Shown here in pieces: positions 1 to 8,098 of a stretch of DNA of 13,839 bases. Numbering within the stretch: the stretch's first letter is position 1; each line of letters begins with the position of its first letter. This DNA is from an uncultured Pseudomonadota bacterium (GTDB lineage: Bacteria > Myxococcota_A > UBA9042 > CAIXZC01). A program made the position numbers and the translations under genes. The notes below the pieces were generated by a model. It was not told where the DNA came from and made no database searches. It saw only the letters and a program-made list of their open reading frames with translations. The stretch is from positions 1 to 13,839 of the forward strand of contig CALGBT010000147.1 of NCBI GenBank assembly GCA_937884235.1. Reading direction: 5' to 3'.

Positions 1-194
1 CCGGCCGTTGCCGGCTTCCGCCGGGCGCGGAGACGGCGGTTTTCGCAAATCCCCCCGAGCTTACGCAACGGGGCTACAGAGACATCGCCCTCAACTGCGT
101 TCGGGCTCTGGTGGATTTGGGGTTAATCGGGGACAGGCAGACGCGGGAGGTTTGGGTGGTGCGTAAAGAGGCGGTCGGTGTTGGTGGCGGGTGA
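1..194 (+). CDS. 3' end of an unidentified protein (partial)
   Basis: Reading from base 3, an open frame runs without a stop to TGA at 192-194, giving about 63 C-terminal residues. The start lies outside the window. The peptide has a protein-like composition, for example ETAVFANPPELTQRGYRDIA followed by a helix-like stretch and a Val-rich end at EVWVVRKEAVGVGGG. I do not recognise the family. The stop lies 12 nt before the -35 box of the next gene, which is a natural gene boundary, and no other feature explains this stretch. A longer reverse-strand frame overlaps it but looks like a shadow with low-complexity Ser/Pro content. The assignment rests on composition and context only. Confidence 0.5.
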   Translation, partial: GRCRLPPGAETAVFANPPELTQRGYRDIALNCVRALVDLGLIGDRQTREVWVVRKEAVGVGGG

Positions 195-206
195 CGGAGC
201 AACGAT

Positions 207-235
207 TTGCCAAATCTCTCGCTCGCCAGCATAAT
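207..235 (+). promoter_or_regulatory. Sigma70-type promoter of the eight-Cys lipoprotein gene
   Basis: The -35 box TTGCCA (207-212, 5 of 6 to consensus) and the -10 box CATAAT (230-235, 5 of 6) are separated by exactly 17 nt. This predicts a start site near 242 and a leader of about 22 nt. The ribosome site GTGAGGT (251-257) lies a few bases before the ATG at 264. A small palindrome, GATTTGCCAAATC (204-216), overlaps the -35 box and could be an operator. Confidence 0.65.
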
Positions 236-263
236 GGACCCTCCAGAATCGTGAGGTAGAACC

Positions 264-1979
264 ATGTATCGATTGTTTGTGTTGGTCCTCGTCACCATCT
301 GCTTCTGCGCCTGCAACAAGGGTGGTACCATCGACAACGTTGTGCCCGATCTTGACCTCATCGCTGGCGCTGACGGCAGTGTTGACACGACTCCCGCCGA
401 CTCGTTGAGCGGTGATATCAAATCCAACCCTGACGGCAAAACTACCACCGATGTGACCGATGTCTGGGCCAGCGACGTCGCCGACCAGAAGGGCCAGCCC
501 GACAGCTCGGATGCAGTTGCGTCGGACAATATCGACGATACCACCGACGATGCGGTGGCCGACGATGTCACCCCCTTTGAACCCTTCGCCGGGTGCACCA
601 ACGGCACCGCCTGCCCCCACCCGCAGGAACCTCTCTGTCTGCTTTTGCCTGACTCTGACGAGGGTATTTGCGTGAAACCGTGTGGCGGCGACAACGGGGG
701 CTGCGCCCCCTGGCTGGAGTGCGTCCAGCCTGACTCGGGGAATCCGGATCTCAAGGTCTGCCTCGATATCGCCGATCTCGGTGATAACTGCAGCGTCACC
801 GACGGAGTTGTCTGCAAGCCGGGCACCTACTGCGTCGCCACCGACGGGCCTGGCATCTGCACCACCTTCTGTACCCCCGGCGAAAGTGTTTGCCCCGCCG
901 GGACCACCTGCACTCTGGTTGACCCCGACGATGCCAGCTGGGGAGCCTGTCTGGCGACTCCGGACCTGCCACAATGCGAGGAGGCTGGCGACTGCCTGGA
1001 GAACGAAATCTGTGCGGAGCTGGTCCCCGGGTTTCTGCGCTGCACCCCGACCTGCGGTGAGGCTGGGGCCGGCTGCGGAAGCTTTGGCCTGTGCACGGCA
1101 ACGGTGCAAGCTGACGGCAACCCCGGCAATGCCTGCATTACCTATCAGGAACAGGGGCAGATTTGCGATACCGCCAAGGGCCTCTTCTGCCAGGAGAGTC
1201 TGAAATGCATCGACCTCCAGGCCCCGGACGGCTGGAGCCGCTGCCTCAAGGACTGCTTTGGCGGCCAGTGTGAAGCCGGCTATGCCTGTAAGCAACCCGA
1301 GGGCGCACCCAAGGAATTCTGCCTGCCCCTGGCCATGACCCTGCCCGAGCCAACCTTCTGCAACGAAACCTACCCTTGCCCCGACGACTGGCAGGTCTGC
1401 ACCCAGGGTGACGGCGAGGCCACCGGCATCTGTGCACCGCCCTGCAGCGAAGAGGGCGGGTGTCCCAGCGGCCAGAGCTGTCATGAGGGCGGGTGCGTCC
1501 CCGCAGCCCCGGTGGGCTCACCCTGTCTGGCCGGCAAGGGCCTCTTCTGCCAGGGCAATGCCCTCTGTCTGGCCGACAAGGGTCAGGGCGATGAGGCGGG
1601 CTTCTGCGCCGTGCCATGCGTCGCCGGTGACAACGGGGAATGCAGCGGCCCCACCACCTGCCAGCCCGCGGGGGACGGCCAATTCGCCTGCCTCGTGGCC
1701 GGCCAGTGGGCAGAGCCGTGCTCCCTCGACGACGGCACATCGTGCGATTCCACCAAGGGCCTGCACTGCCTCCACATCTCTGCCGACGACGACAACGGCT
1801 TCTGCACCGGCACCTGCGAAGGACCGGGCACCTGCCCGCAGGAAGTGGAAGCAGCCTATGCCGAGTGCATGATTCAGAAGGCCGGAGTCTGGTACTGTGC
1901 CTTTATCTGCGGCGGCGGCTTCGGCGCCACCTGCCCCGACGGCATGAGCTGCTCTGGCTTCGGCATGTGTACGCCTTGA
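264..1979 (+). CDS. Cys-rich lipoprotein made of tandem eight-cysteine modules
   Basis: 571 residues. The N-terminus is a lipoprotein signal: a hydrophobic stretch of about residues 4-16, then Cys17 with Ala at -1 (an imperfect lipobox, FCAC), so the mature protein should be acylated and membrane-anchored. Residues 18-108 form an acidic Asp/Ser/Thr-rich linker. Residues 111-569 contain 60 cysteines in a repeating eight-Cys pattern. The modules begin at Cys111, 176, 238, 301, 366, 421 and 486, with a degenerate last one at 535-569. Each has an invariant C-x3-C and usually a C-P-x-G-x2-C. The even, regular Cys count suggests disulfide-stabilised extracytoplasmic domains. I know no named family for the module and no enzymatic residues are evident. 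The ATG is supported by a Shine-Dalgarno sequence and a promoter. The gene is convergent with the giant lipoprotein, which shares the module. A structural or binding surface role is inferred. Confidence 0.9.
   Translation: MYRLFVLVLVTICFCACNKGGTIDNVVPDLDLIAGADGSVDTTPADSLSGDIKSNPDGKTTTDVTDVWASDVADQKGQPDSSDAVASDNIDDTTDDAVADDVTPFEPFAGCTNGTACPHPQEPLCLLLPDSDEGICVKPCGGDNGGCAPWLECVQPDSGNPDLKVCLDIADLGDNCSVTDGVVCKPGTYCVATDGPGICTTFCTPGESVCPAGTTCTLVDPDDASWGACLATPDLPQCEEAGDCLENEICAELVPGFLRCTPTCGEAGAGCGSFGLCTATVQADGNPGNACITYQEQGQICDTAKGLFCQESLKCIDLQAPDGWSRCLKDCFGGQCEAGYACKQPEGAPKEFCLPLAMTLPEPTFCNETYPCPDDWQVCTQGDGEATGICAPPCSEEGGCPSGQSCHEGGCVPAAPVGSPCLAGKGLFCQGNALCLADKGQGDEAGFCAVPCVAGDNGECSGPTTCQPAGDGQFACLVAGQWAEPCSLDDGTSCDSTKGLHCLHISADDDNGFCTGTCEGPGTCPQEVEAAYAECMIQKAGVWYCAFICGGGFGATCPDGMSCSGFGMCTP
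1175..1554 (+). repeat. Exact 20-bp direct repeat marking a two-module duplication
   Basis: An identical 20-base stretch occurs at 1175-1194 and 1535-1554, encoding the KGLFCQ region of modules 4 and 6. The spacing is 360 bp, exactly 120 codons or two modules. A weaker third copy (AAGGGCCTGCACTGCC) lies near 1754. This suggests duplication or gene conversion within the array. Confidence 0.7.
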
Positions 1980-1988
1980 GCCAGGAGC

Positions 1989-4900
1989 CTACGGCAGCAC
2001 CCGCCCGAAAATACCGCCGGCACCACCATCCTGACCGTTGGACCGCCAGATGGCGACATACTTGCCGTCGTCAAGGGCAACGAAGGTGGGACTGTCCTGG
2101 TTGCTCGTGTAGTAGATGTTGCCCAGGAAGTCGAGACCGTCAGTGGCAAACTGAGCGGTGTAATGCTGGAACTTCACCGAAGACCCGGCTTCGTCCTCGC
2201 CTAGAGTCTTCCAACCTGCCAGCAGAGTGTTGTCGGAGAGGAAAGCCAGGGTCGGAGTCGATTGCTCCGAATCGGTAACCCGATTGAGCTTGAACTCATT
2301 CCCCACGGCGTTGCCCGCCGAGTCGTACCGCTGTGCGTAGACCCCATAGTTGCTGCCATCCTGGTCCAGGGAGCGCCAGGCCACCACGAAGGAACCGTCG
2401 GAGGCCGCGGCCACGGTGGCCTGTGACTGCACGTTCACGGTGGTCGTATTGACCTTGAACGGGTCGGCCTGCTTGGCACAGGTTGGCGCCAGGCGCTGGG
2501 CGTAGATGCCCCAGTTATCGCCATCCTCATTCTTGGATTCCCAGACGACGATGTAACGGGAAGGACCATTGGGCAGATAGGCAATGTCTGGCGCGGCCTG
2601 GTCGTTGGTGGTGTTGGCGTTGACGATGAACTCTGCCCCCATGGCATTATTGGAGGCGGCAAAACAACGACCAACCACATCGTAGTCAGAGCCGCCCGGC
2701 TGCAGGAAAGAGGTCCAGACAATGGCGAAAGCCCCGTCGAAACCGGCGGACTGGTCCACAGCCAAGGCCGGCTCATACTGCTCGTAGTCCGTGGCCTGAT
2801 TGACCTGGATCTCTGCCGAAAGCGGAGTGCCATCGGTATCAAAACGCCGGAAGTACACCCCTTCGACGTCACCGTCCTGGCCGTAAGACTGCCAGCCCAC
2901 CACGAACTTGCCCGTCGTGGAGGTGCCAATCGTTGGTGCGTTCTGCCAGCCGGCATCCGTGGTATTGACCTTGAACTCGTTGCCGTCGGGGGTACCATCG
3001 GTGCCAAAGAGCCGGGCTTTGATGTCGACGTCGTTGTCGGCCTCGGAGCTCTCCCAGGCCACAACATATCCTGCCGCGGCCTGCTTGGCACCATCAGGTG
3101 CGGACTGCTCCAACTCCAGGGTGCTGTTGTGCACGAGTTCCTTGGAATAGGTTAGCGCTTCGCCTTCGGAATCGTACTTACGGGCCCAGATCTGGCCGGC
3201 TTTGCCCCGCCAGGAAACGATGGCATCACCGGTGGAGAGGACCCGCAAATCTGGCACCGTCTGCGCTCCGCTCGTTTCCACATTGATGATCTTCTCGTTG
3301 CCGACAGCCGCCGCATTCTTGTTGAAGAACTGCCCGAGAATGCCGCTGCCGCTGGGGTCCGTTCCCTGCCACACCACGAGGAAGTTGCCAGTCAGGTCGA
3401 AGGTGGCAACGTCGGGCATGGTCTCATCGCCACTGTCACCAGTGTTGACCTTGACTTCTGCCGGAGAGACCGGGGCTCCGTCCTTCTTGAAGAGACGGGC
3501 GATGATGTCCTTGTCGCCATCCTCGTTGGACTCCCACGCGACGATGAAACGCCCGTTATAGTAGGTCTCCACAACCGGGTTCTCCTGCGTACCGGTGGCC
3601 GTGGAAATGGTAATCTGAGTACCATCCTTGGTCCCATCGGAAGTGTAGAGCTGTCCCGCCAGATTGCCCGCGGCCGACCAGACGATGACAAAAGCGTCGT
3701 CCTTGTGGGTGGAGACATCAAAGCCCGACCAGTTGGATCCCAGGGTACCGAGATCCTTCACCTGAACTCCGGCAGAGTTGTAGATTCGGCCCAGCGTGGA
3801 CGTGTTGTCCTGCCAGAGAATAATGGTGTTGCCATTGGGTGAAGCAGAGACGCGCACTTTGCCGAAGTTGGCGGTGTAGTCATAGCCCGCGACGCTGCCG
3901 CAATCATAGGCCCAGGTAGTTGTGTTGGAGCGGTCAAAAACGGTCACCGTCTTGGTCGTTGCGTTGAGGGCATTGAACCAGCGCAGGATGATGCGCTCTT
4001 CTCGGGTCCGCGTACCGGAGTACTTGGTGTAGGCATCATAGCATTGGTAACACTGATTATAAGCATAGCACTGATTATTGTCGATGCACTTGTTATCATT
4101 ATAGTACTGATAGCATGACTTGGTTGTCTCGGAGCGGCTGCGGAACCTATGGGTCACCGCGAGCACTATCGTCCCGTCATCAAATCCATCGGCCGCGACT
4201 TCAGCATCATCCGTGCCCCCGGAGTACCCCTCAAATTCGGACCATTCCTTAGACCAGGAATCGGTGTAACTACGGCCGTAGTACTTGTCCTGCGTGGAGT
4301 CGTTCCAGAAGATGGCGTAGCGACCGTCCTGATGGTCAGCGATAGCCGGTGCGAAGCCGGCAGCAGAGGTATGGAAGGTGGAGACTTTGTACTCGCCGCA
4401 GACATTGCTCGTGCCGGCGCAGATGCCCGACTGGCAGGAATCGCCGATGGTGCAAGCGTCGCCGTCGTTGCAGGAAGTGCCGTTGTCCTTAGGCGTTGGA
4501 TTGCAGCTGTCTGTCTGCTCATTGCAGGTGGCGTTGTTGCACGCATCAAGGGCATCTGAGCAGGGATTGGGCGTTGAGTTGCCGCAGAAGCCCGCCCCGT
4601 CGCAAGTCTCGTTATTGGTGCAGAAGAAAGTATCATCGCACGCGGTCCCCTCGGGCTTGAACTGCTTCTCACAATCGAAGCCGTCCGGGTTGCCCTCCTT
4701 GGGCTGGCAGGTGCCCACCGAGCAGGCATCGTCCAGCCAGGCACAGCTGGCGGACGCACCGGGGACGCAGTTGCCATCCTGGCAGGAGTCACCGGCGGTG
4801 CAGCCGTTGTCATCAGAGTTACAAGCAGTACCGTTGGCAACGGGGTCGCCCTCGCACTTGTCAGTCTGCTCGTTGCAGGTGCCTTCAATACAGCCACCGC

Positions 4901-7900
4901 CAGCCTGACTGCAATCAACGGGATTGCCGCCGATGCAGGTTCCGGCCACGTCGCAGGCGTCATTTTCGGTGCAGTACTGTCCGTCTTCGCAAGGCGTACC
5001 TTGCTGCGACAGTGCAAGAATGCATTTGTAGGTCTGCACTCCGGTGCTGTCGCAGACTCCCTTCTGGCAAGCCACATCGAAGCCCGAGCAATCCACCGGT
5101 GCACCCACCTCGCACTGCCCGCCGTTGCAGGAGTCCCCGGCTGTGCAACCGTTGTTGTCGGCATTGCACGAGAGCCCGTTCATGGGCCCGGTCTGGGAGA
5201 CGCACTTGCCGGTCTCCAACACGCAGACATCCTTGGTGCAAGCGTTGCCATCGTCGCAGTCCCCGTCCTTCAGGCAACAGGCCTCGTTGCCCTCACCGAC
5301 GCAGACGCCCTGCACGCAGGCGTCATTCTTGGTGCACTCGTTGCCATCATCGCAGAAGACTCCATCCAGCACCTGATGGGCACAGCCACCGTCAACGCAA
5401 GCGTCCTTGGTGCAGGGATTGTCGTCGGCACAATCCACCGGAGTTCCAGATTTGCAATTGCCAGCCTGGCACTGGTCCCCCAGAGTGCAGGGATTACCAT
5501 CGTCACAACCGCCGGAGATGGGGGCAAAAGTGCAGCCGTTCTGGGCGTCACAGGCGTCGGAAGTGCACAGGTTGCTATCATCGCAACTGACGGCTTCACC
5601 GGCACAAACACCTGCCGCACAAACATCGTTCTTGGTGCAGGCATTGCTATCGTTGCAAGGCAGCGTATTGAGGGAATGGATGCATCCCTGGTCAGGGGAA
5701 CAGGTATCAGTAGTGCAGGCATTGAAGTCATCGCAGGTGGCCTGACCGGCACCAACACACAGTCCGCCCTTGCAGGCATCCGCGCTGGTACACTTGTTAC
5801 CGTCGTCGCACGGAGCTTCGTTGTAGGTGTACTTGCAACCTGAGATCGGGTCGCACAGGTCGTTGGTGCAGACATTGGAATCATTGCAGTTCTGGACCAT
5901 ACCGCTGCCGCAGACCCCGGCGCTACAGACCTCCCCCGAGGTGCAAGCATTGCCGTCGTCGCAGGGAAGCGCATTGTTGACGCTCACACATCCCTGTCCG
6001 GGCACGCAGGAATCATTGGTGCACGGATTGTTGTCGTTGCACGGCAGCGCAATCCCGCCAACGCAGGTGCCCCCCTGGCAGGAGTCCCCGATGGAGCAGA
6101 GATTGCCATCGTCGCACGGGTCGGTGTTGTAAGAATGCTGGCAGCCTCCGATGGGGTTGCAGGAATCATCGGTGCAGCTGTTGCCGTCCGAGCAGTCCTT
6201 GGGTTGACCGGAGCATTCTCCCCCCACGCAGATCTCGTTGACCGTACAGAGGTTGTTGTCATTGCAAATACCACCGTCGTTGTGGGGCGCGATGCCGCAC
6301 ATGCCCGTGAGCGGGCTGCACTCGGCCTTCGCACACACTGGGTCCTTCCCCGCCGGCAGCAAACACTGGGGGACCGATGCCGGGTCCACCACGCACTTGT
6401 AAGGGGCCGCATTCTTGTTGCAGACCAAGGTCCCATTACAAAGGTTGTTGTCCTCGAACTGCTGACAGTCCACATCGGAGTTGCACTGGCACCCGGAGGC
6501 TGTTCCCTTGCAGAAGCCGTTGTTGCAGGAGTCATCGACTGTACACGGATTGCCATCGTCGCAAGCGCCGTTCAAGTAGGTATAAGTACAGCCGATCTGG
6601 GGGTCGCAGCTGTCTGCCGTACAAGGGTTGTCATCGTTGCAGTTCAGGAACGACCCAGCACATTCGCCAAAGGCGCAGTGGTCACTTTCGGTGCAGGGAT
6701 TGCCATCAGTGCACGGGTCGGAGTTGAACTGGCTCTGGCAACCCAGGGCCGGGTCACAGACATCATCTGTGCAGAGGTTGCCGTCCTCGCAGCTTCCCTC
6801 ATCGATGGGACCATCGCAGTCGTTGTCGAGGCCATCGCACTTCTCCACGGCAAAGGGGTAGATATTGGCATTGAGCGGCTCACAGTCTTGCGTATCCTTT
6901 GCCCCATCATCGTCATCATCGCTGTCACAGACGTCGCCCTGCCCGTCGCCGTCGAAGTTCTCCTGGTCCGGGTTGGCCAGCAACGAACAGTTATCCTGAC
7001 CATCGAGAACACCGTCGTTGTCGTCGTCCTCATCGACACAATCGGCTTCGAGGTCGCCGTCCGTGTCCACATAGCCCTCGTCTACGAACCCATTGCAGTC
7101 ATTGTCCTTGCCATCGCAAATCTCCTTGGACGGAGCAATCCCTTCGCAGATTTCTGCTCCCATGGAGCACTTCACCGTCCCGGCGCAGGAGCCGAACTCG
7201 TTGTCGATGAAGCAACCTTTGGCCCCAATGTTGTCAACCTCGCCATCACACTCATCGTCGACGTCGTTACAAATCTCCTCGGCCGGGATGGTGGCATCGC
7301 AGACGGTCAGACCAGCAGCTTCACAGACCCGCTCTCCGGTACACGCACCGAAGTCGTTTTCCACATAGCAGTTGGTGGCCAGGTGCAGGTACTTCGACAG
7401 GGCGGTGCACTGACAGGTGCCCAGACCGGCAGCCAGCTTGCACTGCTGCACATTGGTGCCGTCGGGCGCGGCCTGGACAATACATTCATAGCCATCCGGG
7501 CAGATTCCATCGGCACATTCCGCACCGCAGAAGAGGCCGGTGGCGCCATAATCCATACACAGGTCGGTGCCGGCCCCCCAAATGGGCTGGCAATCCTTGT
7601 GCTCTTTGCAGGGCTGGCAGAGCTTGTCGAAACGCGGCAAGCAGACATAGGTGATGTCGGGAGGAGTGTCGCTCAGCGGGGCACAGACATAGTCAACGGG
7701 ACACTCGGTGACGCAATTCACGGTGCAGATCTTCTTGCTGCCAGTGAGGATGCAGAAACCGGAATCACAGTCATCGGGGCCATCGCAAGGCCAGCCAAAA
7801 GCCCCCTCAACCAGCAGAATATCCCAGCCAACTGCATCGACTGGTACCAGGTCAAGTCCGGTATCCCAGCCTCCACCGTCCGGGAAAGTCACAGCTTCTT

Positions 7901-8039
7901 CAGCCGCAACCTGGTCTTTTCCAGAGGAGACATCCGGGGTAACGGAATCGGACGGAGTGCTACAACCCACCGCCAGACACAAGCACCCGAACAACACCGC
8001 AACACCCACCACTCGCCAGCTGAAATTGCTAGACCGCAT
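1989..8039 (-). CDS. Giant multidomain Cys-rich lipoprotein: eight-Cys modules, MopE/TSP3, CTDC repeats, beta-repeat C-terminus
   Basis: 2016 residues from ATG at 8039, chosen because GAGGAGG sits 6 nt upstream; an in-frame ATG at 8054 overlaps that ribosome site. The lipoprotein signal ends at Cys26 (LAVGC). In order: two eight-Cys modules (residues 85-200); MopE-type ExCDGxDNDCxGxxDE motifs (about 254-270, 305-322, 388-415) flanking Asp-rich thrombospondin type-3-like calcium loops (323-385); about 23 CTDC (Dictyostelium repeat) units, CxDxNxCTxDxC (416-1207); and about 14 repeats with a YVVAWxS core followed by DGD..YAQR and EFKVN strands (1230-2016). By family knowledge, MopE and TSP3 motifs bind copper or calcium, and the C-terminal repeats look like beta-propeller blades. 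I infer a surface-anchored, disulfide- and metal-stabilised adhesin or scaffold. No catalytic motif is seen. An AT-rich Cys/Tyr/Asn insert lies at residues 1309-1341. Confidence 0.9.
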   Translation of the reverse strand: MRSSNFSWRVVGVAVLFGCLCLAVGCSTPSDSVTPDVSSGKDQVAAEEAVTFPDGGGWDTGLDLVPVDAVGWDILLVEGAFGWPCDGPDDCDSGFCILTGSKKICTVNCVTECPVDYVCAPLSDTPPDITYVCLPRFDKLCQPCKEHKDCQPIWGAGTDLCMDYGATGLFCGAECADGICPDGYECIVQAAPDGTNVQQCKLAAGLGTCQCTALSKYLHLATNCYVENDFGACTGERVCEAAGLTVCDATIPAEEICNDVDDECDGEVDNIGAKGCFIDNEFGSCAGTVKCSMGAEICEGIAPSKEICDGKDNDCNGFVDEGYVDTDGDLEADCVDEDDDNDGVLDGQDNCSLLANPDQENFDGDGQGDVCDSDDDDDGAKDTQDCEPLNANIYPFAVEKCDGLDNDCDGPIDEGSCEDGNLCTDDVCDPALGCQSQFNSDPCTDGNPCTESDHCAFGECAGSFLNCNDDNPCTADSCDPQIGCTYTYLNGACDDGNPCTVDDSCNNGFCKGTASGCQCNSDVDCQQFEDNNLCNGTLVCNKNAAPYKCVVDPASVPQCLLPAGKDPVCAKAECSPLTGMCGIAPHNDGGICNDNNLCTVNEICVGGECSGQPKDCSDGNSCTDDSCNPIGGCQHSYNTDPCDDGNLCSIGDSCQGGTCVGGIALPCNDNNPCTNDSCVPGQGCVSVNNALPCDDGNACTSGEVCSAGVCGSGMVQNCNDSNVCTNDLCDPISGCKYTYNEAPCDDGNKCTSADACKGGLCVGAGQATCDDFNACTTDTCSPDQGCIHSLNTLPCNDSNACTKNDVCAAGVCAGEAVSCDDSNLCTSDACDAQNGCTFAPISGGCDDGNPCTLGDQCQAGNCKSGTPVDCADDNPCTKDACVDGGCAHQVLDGVFCDDGNECTKNDACVQGVCVGEGNEACCLKDGDCDDGNACTKDVCVLETGKCVSQTGPMNGLSCNADNNGCTAGDSCNGGQCEVGAPVDCSGFDVACQKGVCDSTGVQTYKCILALSQQGTPCEDGQYCTENDACDVAGTCIGGNPVDCSQAGGGCIEGTCNEQTDKCEGDPVANGTACNSDDNGCTAGDSCQDGNCVPGASASCAWLDDACSVGTCQPKEGNPDGFDCEKQFKPEGTACDDTFFCTNNETCDGAGFCGNSTPNPCSDALDACNNATCNEQTDSCNPTPKDNGTSCNDGDACTIGDSCQSGICAGTSNVCGEYKVSTFHTSAAGFAPAIADHQDGRYAIFWNDSTQDKYYGRSYTDSWSKEWSEFEGYSGGTDDAEVAADGFDDGTIVLAVTHRFRSRSETTKSCYQYYNDNKCIDNNQCYAYNQCYQCYDAYTKYSGTRTREERIILRWFNALNATTKTVTVFDRSNTTTWAYDCGSVAGYDYTANFGKVRVSASPNGNTIILWQDNTSTLGRIYNSAGVQVKDLGTLGSNWSGFDVSTHKDDAFVIVWSAAGNLAGQLYTSDGTKDGTQITISTATGTQENPVVETYYNGRFIVAWESNEDGDKDIIARLFKKDGAPVSPAEVKVNTGDSGDETMPDVATFDLTGNFLVVWQGTDPSGSGILGQFFNKNAAAVGNEKIINVETSGAQTVPDLRVLSTGDAIVSWRGKAGQIWARKYDSEGEALTYSKELVHNSTLELEQSAPDGAKQAAAGYVVAWESSEADNDVDIKARLFGTDGTPDGNEFKVNTTDAGWQNAPTIGTSTTGKFVVGWQSYGQDGDVEGVYFRRFDTDGTPLSAEIQVNQATDYEQYEPALAVDQSAGFDGAFAIVWTSFLQPGGSDYDVVGRCFAASNNAMGAEFIVNANTTNDQAAPDIAYLPNGPSRYIVVWESKNEDGDNWGIYAQRLAPTCAKQADPFKVNTTTVNVQSQATVAAASDGSFVVAWRSLDQDGSNYGVYAQRYDSAGNAVGNEFKLNRVTDSEQSTPTLAFLSDNTLLAGWKTLGEDEAGSSVKFQHYTAQFATDGLDFLGNIYYTSNQDSPTFVALDDGKYVAIWRSNGQDGGAGGIFGRVLP
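1992..4352 (-). other. C-terminal beta-repeat (propeller-like) region
   Basis: Residues 1230-2016 of the giant lipoprotein. About 14 repeats of 45-58 residues have the pattern G-x-(Y/F)-V-V-x-W-x-S, then (E/Q)DGD, a GVYAQRF-like strand, DxxG, and EFKVN with an xxPxxA end. Clear copies start near residues 1495, 1550, 1655, 1709, 1768, 1826, 1881 and 1991. Fourteen units would fit two seven-bladed propellers, but that is inference. Confidence 0.7.
4017..4115 (-). repeat. AT-rich Cys/Tyr/Asn low-complexity insert with short direct repeats
   Basis: Residues 1309-1341 of the giant lipoprotein are dominated by Cys, Tyr, Asn, Gln and Asp (for example NNQCYAYNQCYQCYDAY). The DNA is much richer in A and T than its surroundings. 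CACTGATTAT occurs at 4051-4060 and 4069-4078, and CATAGCA at 4037-4043 and 4064-4070, which suggests in-frame slippage. Confidence 0.7.
4419..6794 (-). repeat. Array of about 23 CTDC (Dictyostelium-type) Cys repeats
   Basis: Residues 416-1207. Units of about 25 residues share CDDGNxCTxxxxC. Two kinds alternate: type A ends DPxxGCxxxxN and type B ends GxCxG. The A-B pair repeats every 51 residues (153 bp), most regularly from residue 591 to 925. Units after about residue 957 are longer and more diverged, spaced 56-61 residues. Confidence 0.85.
6795..7280 (-). other. MopE-type and thrombospondin type-3-like metal-binding segment
   Basis: Residues 254-415 of the giant lipoprotein contain EICDGKDNDCNGFVDEG and EKCDGLDNDCDGPIDEG, the putative metal-binding motif of the MopE family. 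Between them are Asp-rich DxDxDG loops (DTDGDLEADCVDEDDDNDG) with CxxxxNPDQ-N typical of TSP3 calcium-binding repeats. Confidence 0.8.
7440..7787 (-). other. Two eight-Cys modules of the giant lipoprotein
   Basis: Residues 85-200. Cysteines at 85, 91, 96, 105, 109, 113, 119 and 133 form one module, and 144, 150, 161, 171, 175, 180, 186 and 200 form a second, with one extra at 141. Both keep C-x3-C followed by C-P-x2-x2-C (CPVDYVC and CPDGYEC), as in the convergent lipoprotein. Confidence 0.75.
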
Positions 8040-8052
8040 GCTTGTCCTCCTC
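8040..8052 (-). promoter_or_regulatory. Ribosome binding site deciding the giant lipoprotein start
   Basis: On the minus strand GAGGAGG (8052-8046) is followed by six bases and ATG at 8039. It makes the upstream in-frame ATG at 8054, which lies immediately 5' of this site, an unlikely start. Confidence 0.8.
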
Positions 8053-8098
8053 ATTAACTGCTATCTATTCTGGTGCTCACCCGCCCCGAACGCCGCCG

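Noticed and set aside
123..1484. Long reverse-strand frames opposite the eight-Cys lipoprotein
   Set aside because: Ala/Gly-rich low-complexity shadow of the module array, overlapping a well-supported gene.
5265..6269. Regular spacing reminiscent of a CRISPR array
   Set aside because: The period is a multiple of three and lies inside a coding frame with diverged DNA units, so it is a protein repeat.
6135..8057. A 640-residue open frame antisense to the giant lipoprotein gene
   Set aside because: It mirrors the Cys-rich repeat region, has an Ala/Val-rich composition from reversed GC-rich codons, and has no promoter or recognisable domain. The sense frame has clear domains.
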